Origin: Bacillota bacterium
GTDB taxonomy: Bacteria > Bacillota > Clostridia > Lachnospirales > Lachnospiraceae
Direction of reading: 5' to 3'
Length of the DNA: 64,000 bases
Assembly (NCBI GenBank): GCA_023407575.1
Contig: JAEYLX010000006.1
Location: forward strand, 186,001-250,000
Below, in pieces: positions 8,503-16,798 of the stretch (within the stretch, counting starts at the first letter, position 1; every line of letters begins with the position of its first letter). Made by a program: the position numbers and the translations under genes. The notes below the pieces were generated by a model. It was not told the origin of the DNA. It saw only the letters and a list, made by a program, of their open reading frames with translations, and did not search any database.

Positions 8503-9413
8503 TATTTACCGACCCTCCTTAATATTTTTTGTACCAGCAAGTTAGTACCGATCATTAACAGGAACAAGATCGTTGCAATTGCGGAGGCATAACCCATTTC
8601 AAAACGCACCGTACCATAATCCAGTAAGTGCGTAACTACCGTGGTTCCTGAGTAGTTTACCGAAGGATTACCTGCCAGCTGAATAGAAACGTCCGCTATT
8701 GCAAAGGATTGTGTAATCTGCATTACGGCGCCGAACATCAGCTGTGGTTTCATTGACGGCAAGGTTACATACCACAGTTCCTGCCAGCGATTCTTTACCC
8801 CATCCAGTGCTGCTGCTTCGTACAAAGATTTATCTACAGTCTGAAGTCCTGCAATAAAAGCTAAAAATCCTGTTCCAAGACTTAACCAAAGCTGCACCAC
8901 TATCAAAAATGGAAGTACCCATTTTTCGGTTTTCATCCAGATAATTGCTTCATCCAAAATACCAAGTTTCATCAAAAACCCATTTAAGTAACCGTATCGG
9001 TCACCGGATAAAATAAGATTCCAAACTACATAAGCGTTACCACAAATACTTGGTGCGTAAAAAACCAAAGTCAGAAAGGCACGCAGCCAACCTTTGAATT
9101 CATTTATAATCCAGGCGAATAGTAAGCATAAAAAGTAACTGACCGGTCCTGTAATAACTGCTAATATCAGGGTATTTTTTAGAGACTTTAAGAAAATATC
9201 ATCCCCAAAAAACAGCTTTATGTAGTTCTTCCAGCCGATAAACTCCGGCACTTCTAGCATATTGTAATAGGTAAAGCTTAATCCTATACTCATAACGACC
9301 GGCAGTACCGTGAAAAAGAAAAACATGATGAAGTAAGGTGCAAGCATTAAATAAGAAGCTTTGTTTTTTTTAATCTGATCTCCCAACTTTTGATGTTCCT
9401 TATACTCAGCCAT
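8502..9413 (-). CDS. CUT1 sugar ABC transporter permease (MalF type), first transporter
   Basis: 303 residues from the ATG at 9413, chosen over 9482 because GGGAGG lies 8 bases before it and the longer form would overlap the end of the binding-protein gene. About six membrane segments are visible, with the EAA loop YEAAALDGVKNRWQELW typical of MalF/UgpA-type proteins. The gene begins 13 bases after the stop of the binding-protein gene and overlaps the MalG-type partner by one base, giving the canonical order of binding protein, MalF, MalG. Confidence 0.93.
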   Translation of the reverse strand: MAEYKEHQKLGDQIKKNKASYLMLAPYFIMFFFFTVLPVVMSIGLSFTYYNMLEVPEFIGWKNYIKLFFGDDIFLKSLKNTLILAVITGPVSYFLCLLFAWIINEFKGWLRAFLTLVFYAPSICGNAYVVWNLILSGDRYGYLNGFLMKLGILDEAIIWMKTEKWVLPFLIVVQLWLSLGTGFLAFIAGLQTVDKSLYEAAALDGVKNRWQELWYVTLPSMKPQLMFGAVMQITQSFAIADVSIQLAGNPSVNYSGTTVVTHLLDYGTVRFEMGYASAIATILFLLMIGTNLLVQKILRRVGK

Positions 9414-9426
9414 TTCTTCGCCTCCC

Positions 9427-12423
9427 TTACTTTCTTTCGCCATCCAGTTCAAGTTCTTTTCGCTTGTAGTCAATTTCAGCATTAATATAGATTACTTTAT
9501 CCATAAGCTCTTCCCTCGGTAATGCAGTATCTGGCTTGGTTACTACCGTAAAGAAGGCATTATATACATTACGCCAGGAATAATAACCACCTGGTACCTG
9601 TGGAATTCCCTCTGCCCAGGTCATGGATTCCTTTAATGCTTTAAAATCATCAACTGGCCAGGACATATTTAAAAATGCTTCATAGTTTGCCGTAGGAACT
9701 CTCGCAGAAGAGCCCATCAGACCTTCCATTTCACGACCATATTGGGTCTGGGTTTCCTCACTGGTCCACCACTTTAAGAACTCCCAGCTTGCATCTGGAA
9801 TTTCTGTATCTGCCATAATCATACATGCCAGACCGGTACTTGCTACGGAATGATTGACTGTTCCATCCGTCTGTACAGTTCCCGGTATCTGTGTAAAACT
9901 CCAGAGTCCAGCAATATCAGGAGCTGATACGGCAAAGTTGTTGTAAGTAGTATAATCAGAAATCATAAGCGGACATTCTCCGGTTCGAAAACGCTCTTCA
10001 ACGCTGGTTTCCTTATCTAGCTTGTAATCGGTAAAGTACTCACAGAATTCCTTAAATGTATTAACTGCTGTATCTGAATCTAAAGCGGATGCTTCGCCGC
10101 CCTCCGTATAATAAGAGCCACCATTTTGATACAACATAGAAGCGAAAGTCTGCTCTGTAGCCCACATACCAAATTCCATCTGATTCTTGGCCAGTACCGT
10201 CATAGCAACCTTTACCTCATCCCAGGTAGTGGGTACCTCCAGCCCAATTTCTGCTAATATATCTTTTCGATAGAACATAACCGGATAGGTTATTGTCTCT
10301 GGCAATGCGTAGACAGCATCGTCATAGGTAAACTGGGTAGTTGCTGCCTCTGGAAATCTCGAGAGTACATCGTCCGCATCCTCAAATTGGCCTAAATCCA
10401 GCACCGCATTTCTTATTCCATAGTTTACTGGCGTGTCATTACCAGTATTCAGTACCGCTCCGGCAATACCACCAGTATTTGCTACCTGTATTGCCACATC
10501 CGGCCCTTCTCCCACCAGGGAAGCCTTTAGCAGCGTGGACATATCTACTAACTGAACATTTACCCCAATACCTTTCGCAGTAAAGCTTTCATCGATCAAG
10601 GCTTTAATAACATTAGCCTGATCACGTCCTGACCCAACCCATAAAGTAATTGTTTGTTGTTCCTCGTTTGAATCTTCTGTCACACTACCGATACGGTTAT
10701 AATCAATCACAAAAGAATAGAACAACCGCTTTATTTCAAATATCAACTTAGCAAAGAAGGAATCATTCTCATAAGTAATGGTTTCATCCGGTGAATAGAT
10801 ATTAATTCGGTCAATCTGTAAGGGTTGGCTTATAACCTGTGTTATCCAGTTACCCAAGGCTCTGATATTTATCTTGTAGGTCTTAATAACACGAACGAAA
10901 TATTCATCGTCTTCAATCAAATCATTCAGCTGATCTCTCATGGTTAAAAGTACGGCTTTTTTATCTGTATTTTTACCTGCGATATCTTCCAGCATTTCAA
11001 GTGCAACATTTAACGTATCTCTGGCTACTACTAACTTTCCATTAAGTTCTGGCAGAACAGAAGAAAGCTGATAGTCACGATAGGTATCTGGTTTCACACC
11101 GATTACCTTAATTACTTGTCTATAGATACTATTTAGCTGCTGTACAGAATCTTCAACAAGCCCTACTACCTCTGAAAATTCTCCCAGAACGGCTTCCATA
11201 CGCAACGTATGCTGGCCTTTTTCCAAATAGAAACGATAGGCGTCACCATCTTCCTTGGATAACTCATCTTCTCTCCAGTTCTGACTATATTCGAAAGCAT
11301 AATCGGACATTTCTTCAAAGGGTACAGATCCATCAATGGAAATACGTCTGGATACGTGAATTCCTCGTGAAAAATTCTGTTTATCATACAAGGAAATGTT
11401 GTAATATCCGCTTTCCTGTACCTCAAACTCCCATTCAATCCACTGACCAACCAGTCTCCAGGACTTACCCCCAATGGAATTGTTTAGCAGCTCTTTGGCA
11501 CTGGAGGGAGAAACAGCGGGTGAGGATGCATCCTGCTGTGGGTAAAGCATCTGTGAAGAGGTCTTCGTAGCATATTCACCCTCTAAGGTAATAACCGCAT
11601 CCTTTGTATCCTTTGCTCCATTGGCATCCCATTCTGCTTTTACTTCTTCATAGGATTTTGCTGTACCTTCATTGTTAATTACTAACTTGTTAATCAGCAT
11701 TGGCTCTTTTAATGAAATCATGGATATGGTATGGTTCCCTGCTTCCATATAAATGGAAAGAGCATCCGTTATGTATCCATTACTGTCATACAGGTATCGG
11801 CTCTGCCATTCTGGAGTCTCGATGCTTTTGGGCTTAATGTCGTTGCCCTGATTATCCTTTTCCCAGTTTTTCACCAGGATACCAGCTTCATTGATATAGG
11901 AATCTTCTACATAACTGGTCCAGACTCTGGGAAATGACAACCTTGCCAGCTCTTCATATGGAAGCTTACCATCTATGAAAATACTTCTTTCAATATCTGA
12001 GTTCTTACCTTCTACTGGATAGTAAACAACACAAAAGTTATATAGTCCGCTTTCTGGTATTGTCACCTCAAATTCAACCAAAGAATCCTCACCGGTTAAA
12101 ACACTTCCACCCTCCATTCCCTCATAATCCGTATAGATTTCTGGAATGGCTTCTACATCGCTCTCTTCATACCTGACATATCCTTCTGCCGGTACTTCGA
12201 TTACTGTGTTAGGTCGATTAGCATTATCATGCTCTGCCTTGTATTCCTTATAGGAGGGAATAGAAGTATCGATATTGTATGTACTGATAACTTCATCAAA
12301 TTCGTCCATCAGCATATCTGTCTTGGCATTAGCTTTCGTCGTCCCTAGTTGGAATAGAGGAACTACTATAATAACTACCATGAACAGTGCTTGAATTCTT
12401 TTACATATACCCCTATATTTCAT
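9427..12423 (-). CDS. Giant solute-binding protein fused to two N-terminal carbohydrate-binding-like modules
   Basis: 998 residues from ATG 12423 (GGAGG 5 bases upstream). Residues about 5-34 are a hydrophobic signal segment with an ANA-K cleavage site but no lipobox Cys. Two related beta-sandwich modules follow (about 75-255 and 275-415), each with a YNF/YNI strand and an HTISM/HTLRM strand as in CBM6/35-like domains. A helical region (about 415-540) and a linker lead to a family 1 extracellular solute-binding domain (about 590-995; PVMFYRKDILAEIG, LMISDYTTY, WEFLKWW). Most CUT1 binding proteins are 400-450 residues and lipidated. This one may grip the polymer through its modules while passing oligosaccharides to the permeases encoded immediately downstream. 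Without a lipid anchor it may stay attached by an uncleaved signal segment. Confidence 0.85.
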   Translation of the reverse strand: MKYRGICKRIQALFMVVIIVVPLFQLGTTKANAKTDMLMDEFDEVISTYNIDTSIPSYKEYKAEHDNANRPNTVIEVPAEGYVRYEESDVEAIPEIYTDYEGMEGGSVLTGEDSLVEFEVTIPESGLYNFCVVYYPVEGKNSDIERSIFIDGKLPYEELARLSFPRVWTSYVEDSYINEAGILVKNWEKDNQGNDIKPKSIETPEWQSRYLYDSNGYITDALSIYMEAGNHTISMISLKEPMLINKLVINNEGTAKSYEEVKAEWDANGAKDTKDAVITLEGEYATKTSSQMLYPQQDASSPAVSPSSAKELLNNSIGGKSWRLVGQWIEWEFEVQESGYYNISLYDKQNFSRGIHVSRRISIDGSVPFEEMSDYAFEYSQNWREDELSKEDGDAYRFYLEKGQHTLRMEAVLGEFSEVVGLVEDSVQQLNSIYRQVIKVIGVKPDTYRDYQLSSVLPELNGKLVVARDTLNVALEMLEDIAGKNTDKKAVLLTMRDQLNDLIEDDEYFVRVIKTYKINIRALGNWITQVISQPLQIDRINIYSPDETITYENDSFFAKLIFEIKRLFYSFVIDYNRIGSVTEDSNEEQQTITLWVGSGRDQANVIKALIDESFTAKGIGVNVQLVDMSTLLKASLVGEGPDVAIQVANTGGIAGAVLNTGNDTPVNYGIRNAVLDLGQFEDADDVLSRFPEAATTQFTYDDAVYALPETITYPVMFYRKDILAEIGLEVPTTWDEVKVAMTVLAKNQMEFGMWATEQTFASMLYQNGGSYYTEGGEASALDSDTAVNTFKEFCEYFTDYKLDKETSVEERFRTGECPLMISDYTTYNNFAVSAPDIAGLWSFTQIPGTVQTDGTVNHSVASTGLACMIMADTEIPDASWEFLKWWTSEETQTQYGREMEGLMGSSARVPTANYEAFLNMSWPVDDFKALKESMTWAEGIPQVPGGYYSWRNVYNAFFTVVTKPDTALPREELMDKVIYINAEIDYKRKELELDGERK

Positions 12424-12494
12424 ACTTACCTCCATAATTGCACTTTATGCCATCACTAATTTTAGTGAAAAAACCTTCAAAGCAGATTCTTCCT

Positions 12495-12518
12495 GTGTGA
12501 ATTGTTTTTAATTCACAC
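12495..12518 (-). repeat. Perfect 9-bp hairpin, second member of the covarying pair
   Basis: GTGTGAATT (12495-12503) and AATTCACAC (12510-12518) flank a 6-base loop which reads AAAAAC in transcript sense. The hairpin at 1867-1889 keeps the same outer stem and AAAAAC loop start while changing the inner stem pairs. There is no U-tract. It lies in the leader of the binding-protein gene, a place where differential mRNA stability is often set. Confidence 0.65.
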
Positions 12519-12549
12519 TCTAAAAGTGATTTGCCCTACACACCCTATT

Positions 12550-12565
12550 CCTCCGCCAACGGAGG
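12550..12565 (-). repeat. GC-rich hairpin CCTCCG/CGGAGG
   Basis: A 6-bp GC-rich stem with a 4-base loop (TTGG in transcript sense) lies about 130 bases before the binding-protein start. One arm contains a perfect GGAGG sequence that would be buried in the stem, with no start codon at the right distance. It could be a translation decoy or just a stable processing hairpin. Confidence 0.5.
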
Positions 12566-12607
12566 TACTAACACTTTATGCCATCACTAAATTTGATAAA
12601 TAAAGTC

Positions 12608-14158
12608 TTAATGTAAATCTGTACGAATTTCATAAGTTGAAAAGTCCGGTAAATTCTCCAGTGTTATAACATCTTCATCTGAATATACTTTCACCATCAT
12701 GGATTCCTCAGTATATTGCTCACTTAAGGCATAAATTGCACTGTTTTTTGCAACGAATTCACCTTGCCAGGTACACCACAATCCCCACATAGCACCATCT
12801 CTTCTTGCAAGATCGGGATCAAACAGACATCCATTTTCCGTTAAATACACTAGCTTTCTCTCCGTACTGTAATTCTTAGCCGCATTCAGATAGGAGGAAG
12901 TTTGAGCTGTGTAAACTTTCTCTCCCGGATAAATATCTTCTCCAATAATATCTACATAATCATCTCCCGGGTACCATAAGGCATCCTGTCCATTCCACAC
13001 CCATATAAGGTTATCCAATCCATATTCCTTGGTTAGTCTTTCATAAAGCAACAGGTATAGCTTCTTATAAGCCTCTGGTCCGGCAGCTCCCCACCAGAAC
13101 CATCCTCCACTTGCTTCGTGAAGAGGCCTCCAGAGAATTGGTACCCCTTCCTCCTTTAATATAAGAAGCTGCTTAGCAATGGCATCAATATCCTTCATTA
13201 GCAGGTCATACCCCTCGGTATCCTCGCCATTCATAATCTTTGCTAAATCTATATTGGTATGTTCTTTATAAAACCCGCTGTACCATTTACCTGTTAGATA
13301 CTTTGACGGTGCATTCCAATGCCAGCAAAAGGTTACGATTCCACCTTTGTTCCAGAAATCAATCGCATATTCTGTTGAATGGCCCTCACTCCCATTTTCC
13401 ACTCTGGAAGGCGTGTATTCTATGAAGTCAAGGCCCAGTACTGCAGGTGTCTTTCCTGTAGTCTTTTTTATTACTTGAAATTCTTTTCCGTACTGTCCTG
13501 TATCACAAAACTGTCCAGAAAGAAACTTTTTACCATAAATATCGCACAAATAACTGTAAAGCTTTTTTGTTTCCGCCGAGGCATTTGGGTTGCTAAGCTC
13601 AGCATTAACCTCATAAATTGACGTATCAATTGGTTCTGAAGTAAGTATTTCTAGATAGTCCAAAATAATCCACCCCCATTGTTTTGAGTAACGTATTTCA
13701 TGTTCTCCAGATGTCATATAAACTCTGTTTAAATAGGTATCTGTAAAGTTTGTATCCTCCACGTAAACCGTGCCGAGCTGTTCCCCATCTAGTTCAACAT
13801 AATTATACTTTCCCCCGCCTTTACTTGCGCTTCTGAAGTTTAAGTCGTAGAAACCCTCTTCTGCTATCGTCACTTTAAAGGTACAACTATCCGTATCCTC
13901 CTCAAACCCATCTATGTATCCAGTGCCGGAATATCCCTCAAGGGTAGGATTAGATACTGCTTTAACCTTCCCTGAACCTACCGCATTCTCTGCTTCATAG
14001 ATACCAACTGACTCTGGAACAAAATCACTGCTTACAATCTCTCCCTGATTTCCTTGCTCTTCTTTTGTACTGTTATCATTTCTAGTTGTACAACCAGTAG
14101 CTATTAAACTTATCCATACCGCCATTCCGATGCTTATTACTATCCTTCCTTTCGTCAT
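12608..14158 (-). CDS. Beta-mannanase lipoprotein: CBM35-like module plus GH26
   Basis: 516 residues. Endo-beta-1,4-mannanase, cutting mannan or glucomannan backbones at the cell surface. Signal peptide with lipobox LIATGC (Cys23), polar linker, CBM35-like beta-sandwich (about 51-172; YEAENA start, YLEI end), then a GH26 barrel (about 195-510). The retaining pair is visible: acid/base Glu348 in RPLHEASGGWFWWG and nucleophile Glu441 in VYLTENG. WHWNAPS near 280 is also typical of GH26. The ATG at 14158 follows AAGGAG by 4-5 bases. Neighbours are the SGNH lipoprotein upstream and the binding-protein gene downstream, so polymer cutting, deacetylation and uptake are encoded together. Lipidation should tether it beside the transporter. 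Confidence 0.95.
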   Translation of the reverse strand: MTKGRIVISIGMAVWISLIATGCTTRNDNSTKEEQGNQGEIVSSDFVPESVGIYEAENAVGSGKVKAVSNPTLEGYSGTGYIDGFEEDTDSCTFKVTIAEEGFYDLNFRSASKGGGKYNYVELDGEQLGTVYVEDTNFTDTYLNRVYMTSGEHEIRYSKQWGWIILDYLEILTSEPIDTSIYEVNAELSNPNASAETKKLYSYLCDIYGKKFLSGQFCDTGQYGKEFQVIKKTTGKTPAVLGLDFIEYTPSRVENGSEGHSTEYAIDFWNKGGIVTFCWHWNAPSKYLTGKWYSGFYKEHTNIDLAKIMNGEDTEGYDLLMKDIDAIAKQLLILKEEGVPILWRPLHEASGGWFWWGAAGPEAYKKLYLLLYERLTKEYGLDNLIWVWNGQDALWYPGDDYVDIIGEDIYPGEKVYTAQTSSYLNAAKNYSTERKLVYLTENGCLFDPDLARRDGAMWGLWCTWQGEFVAKNSAIYALSEQYTEESMMVKVYSDEDVITLENLPDFSTYEIRTDLH

Positions 14159-14202
14159 AACACTCCTTTATCTTTGAAAATCCTTCTGTTATGCAATGGT
14201 TT

Positions 14203-15651
14203 CTAAGAAATCAGCAATCCCAATATAGCAAAGGCGGCACCTGTTGAACCTTCCTTCTTTTTGATTTCTATGGTACGCTCTTTCTTATCTTGGGCTACAT
14301 ATACTTCCGTACATTCTCCATAGTCGCCCCAACCATTGGTGAAATCCGCGTCTAAAGTCATTGCATACTCACCATCTACAAAAACCTCATACTGACCTCC
14401 CGCACCATTCGTAAACTTTTGGAACATAATACCGATATTGGCCGCTTCTACAGAAAACACGATACTATCTTCTCCGTTTTCTGTACCCCAGTCATTAGGG
14501 TAGGTATAACTTATGCTTTTCTTTTCAAAACTACCCCATTTTACCGGCTCTATTTCTGTAGAATCTAAAATAGCAGCCTCCAGATATACTTCCTTGGTTA
14601 CAGGGGACAGCTCAAAGGGAGTAACCTCCGTTGAAATTGTGTCTAGTTTATTAAAGATACTTGTTAAGTATACTGAAAAGAGTTCACCAATAATCGCATG
14701 CCCCCTATCACTGGGATGAATGTCATCCGGTGAAATATCACTCCAGGCAAGGTTGTTTTTATCAACCTCCTCAAGCACTGCATTTCGGTAGCTTATCATT
14801 GGAAGTCCATATTGAAAACCGATGTTAGCATCGATATCCTGTGCACTTGTGCCATCCTCCATGGTCATAAACAAGAGCACCACAGCAGGATTGTTCTCAT
14901 CCTTTAATATACGGCGTACCAAATTATCATAACTTTTTTTATAAAATATATTATTTCCGTCATTTACTGAAAACTCCACCACCACAAAGTCAGGTTCCTG
15001 GACCAGTAAGTCCTCATAAACCCTATGTACGCCTAAGTAAGAACTTGTGCCTCCTACTCCCGCATTAATAAACTCTACTTCTGCGTCAGGAAATGTATTC
15101 TCCCACCACTTCTTTAATAAGGAGGCATAGCTATTGCTATATTGAGTGGCTGAATACCCTTGTGTAATGGAGCCTCCAATTACACCTATAGTCACCTTTT
15201 TCCCATCACGAGCTTTGCGCATGGCTGCAGCTATTCTGGCTAAATCACCTTCCTTATAAGCGGTTGCTCTTTCATACATTTCCTTGGTTAAATAAGTACA
15301 GGAGGATAGTAGTTCGTCTAAACTCACTATATTCGCAGCATTTTCTTCATTAACTTTTTCTTTACTACCATCTTCTGTATTTCCTTTTTCTGTATTTCCT
15401 TTTTCTGTATTTCCTTTTTCTGTATTTCCTTTTTCTGTATTTCCTTTTTCTGTATTTCCTTTTTCTGTATTTCCTTTTTCTGTATTTCCCTCTTCCATGT
15501 TAGGCATATCAGTATTAGTCGCCTCCTTATTGGTCGAATCTATGGTATTTACAGGCATATTTTCCTCTGGCACATTTCTTTTATCGCAGGCTATAAGCAA
15601 TATTGGAATCCACAGGAGAAAAATCAAAAATACAACTTTTAATCTTCCCAT
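14203..15651 (-). CDS. SGNH/GDSL hydrolase lipoprotein with repeat linker (likely acetyl-mannan esterase)
   Basis: 482 residues. Lipobox LLIAC (Cys22), a charged linker with seven exact NTEKG repeats plus one NTEDG (about 56-95), an SGNH hydrolase domain (about 120-335), and a C-terminal beta-sandwich (about 345-482). SGNH blocks are visible: GGSIT (nucleophile Ser161), NAGVGG (oxyanion Gly), VNDG (Asn230) and DDIH (Asp309, His312). The linker would hold the enzyme away from the membrane. Its start overlaps the end of the CE2-type gene by 13 bases and GH26 follows. Removal of acetyl groups from mannan at the surface is the natural role; two-domain mannan esterases of Roseburia (CE17) offer a parallel, but I cannot assign the family from sequence alone. 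Confidence 0.85.
   Translation of the reverse strand: MGRLKVVFLIFLLWIPILLIACDKRNVPEENMPVNTIDSTNKEATNTDMPNMEEGNTEKGNTEKGNTEKGNTEKGNTEKGNTEKGNTEKGNTEDGSKEKVNEENAANIVSLDELLSSCTYLTKEMYERATAYKEGDLARIAAAMRKARDGKKVTIGVIGGSITQGYSATQYSNSYASLLKKWWENTFPDAEVEFINAGVGGTSSYLGVHRVYEDLLVQEPDFVVVEFSVNDGNNIFYKKSYDNLVRRILKDENNPAVVLLFMTMEDGTSAQDIDANIGFQYGLPMISYRNAVLEEVDKNNLAWSDISPDDIHPSDRGHAIIGELFSVYLTSIFNKLDTISTEVTPFELSPVTKEVYLEAAILDSTEIEPVKWGSFEKKSISYTYPNDWGTENGEDSIVFSVEAANIGIMFQKFTNGAGGQYEVFVDGEYAMTLDADFTNGWGDYGECTEVYVAQDKKERTIEIKKKEGSTGAAFAILGLLIS
15376..15495. repeat. 15-bp coding tandem repeat (7 exact units plus one variant)
   Basis: The unit TGTATTTCCTTTTTC is repeated exactly seven times (15376-15480), followed by one copy with a single change (15481-15495). 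It encodes the NTEKG linker of the SGNH lipoprotein. Perfect identity at DNA level suggests recent expansion by slippage. As 15 is a multiple of 3, copy-number change would alter linker length without breaking the frame. Confidence 0.95.
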
Positions 15652-16721
15652 ATTTCTTCCCCTAACAACTTGATAAAGTCGGCTAATTCCTCCGACATTT
15701 TATCTGCTTCCGATATCCTGATATGTCCATGAGTTCCCACACTATTTTGACTGTATATAAAGTGCAGTACCTTATCATCTGCAATTTCCTGTGTTACTTC
15801 TTCAATAGATTTATCCCAAGATAAATCATGCCTTAAAATCGTTGTTGTAAGTATGATTACAGCCTTAGGATAGATAGTTCTAAGCTTGTGTACAAAAGCT
15901 TTATAATGATTTCTCCAGTTCTTGGACTCGCTTGAATTATAGTCCACTGCCATGTAATCGTACGGGTGACTATCGTTCTGACCTATTGCAACAATAATAA
16001 CGTGAGGTATATATCGACTAAAGTCCCATAACTTGATCTCTCCAGCCGCTGAGTTATATTGCAGTTTGTCATAAACACTTTCCATCCCAAGGTAGTCGGG
16101 TGCTGCAAACCATCCCGTATGATCTAGCAAGGCGATACCCCCTTGTGCAACATTATGTATCTGTGCCTTTAATTTTCTTGCTGTCATCCAAGCATAAGAA
16201 TACCAGCTGTTCGAGTATTCGCCCTGATGTTCAGGGTCCTGCTTACCAACATAGTCGATTGCTTCCGATACTTCTCCTGCTGATACCGAATCTCCGTATA
16301 CTTCTATTCTTCGATGAGGCTTCACCTCTGCTTTAAGAAGTTTAGCGTCCTTCTCTATAAGAAAACCGTATAGCTTAACTGTATGGCAATTATCCATTCT
16401 TTTAAATAAAATCAGTGTATGCTCTTTATCCTCTAGCCCTTCTGCTAAAGTTAAGCAAACCTGTCCTTCGCTGGGAAGCTCAATTTTATTCTGCTTTCCA
16501 TCGATAATAAAACCCAGGAAATTGTTCCACCAGATTCGTTTATTTTCAAGAATCACCTTACAGATTGTACCCGTAAACCGAAAGGTAACACAGGAGCTTG
16601 GATATATCAGTATAGGTTCCTCCGGCACATCAAAGTCAATTCTGCCACTGTATTGTAGATTTTCATGGTTTGGTAAAACAAGCCTTTGTCCTTTTTCTAT
16701 CTGTAGATTTAGGTCCCTCAT
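15639..16721 (-). CDS. CE2-type acetyl esterase, cytoplasmic (mannan/mannooligosaccharide deacetylase)
   Basis: 360 residues with the two-part layout of carbohydrate esterase family 2: an N-terminal jelly-roll (about 15-130; GRIDFDVPEEP, TFRFTGT) and a C-terminal SGNH hydrolase (about 135-355). The nucleophile is Ser145 in VYGDS, AIGQND gives the block III Asn (249), and the catalytic His is probably 331 or 333 in GTHGH. There is no signal peptide, so it should act on imported acetylated manno-oligosaccharides, complementing the lipoprotein esterase encoded downstream with a 13-base overlap. The ATG at 16721 follows AGGGAG. CE2 enzymes of gut mannan degraders remove 3-, 4- and 6-O-acetyls; exact specificity here is inferred. 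Confidence 0.88.
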   Translation of the reverse strand: MRDLNLQIEKGQRLVLPNHENLQYSGRIDFDVPEEPILIYPSSCVTFRFTGTICKVILENKRIWWNNFLGFIIDGKQNKIELPSEGQVCLTLAEGLEDKEHTLILFKRMDNCHTVKLYGFLIEKDAKLLKAEVKPHRRIEVYGDSVSAGEVSEAIDYVGKQDPEHQGEYSNSWYSYAWMTARKLKAQIHNVAQGGIALLDHTGWFAAPDYLGMESVYDKLQYNSAAGEIKLWDFSRYIPHVIIVAIGQNDSHPYDYMAVDYNSSESKNWRNHYKAFVHKLRTIYPKAVIILTTTILRHDLSWDKSIEEVTQEIADDKVLHFIYSQNSVGTHGHIRISEADKMSEELADFIKLLGEEIWED

Positions 16722-16798
16722 TTTGTTCTCCCTGTAGGTGTGACGTATTTATCCTTGAATTTCTCTTATTCATTCCACAGTAAAAATGATATTTGTTT

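Larger units (their letters stand above)
12441..12590. repeat. Direct repeat pair CACTTTATGCCATCACTAA
   Basis: The same 19 bases occur at 12441-12459 and 12572-12590, 131 bases apart, framing almost the whole gap between the GH26 gene and the binding-protein gene. The left copy runs into a small palindrome (CACTAA at 12454-12459, TTAGTG at 12462-12467). Neither copy is coding. Possible roles are a duplicated regulatory site or the relic of a local duplication. Confidence 0.7.

Noticed and set aside
15376..15495. CRISPR-like or minisatellite array
   Set aside because: Units are contiguous, 15 bp, without spacers and in frame with a lipoprotein linker.
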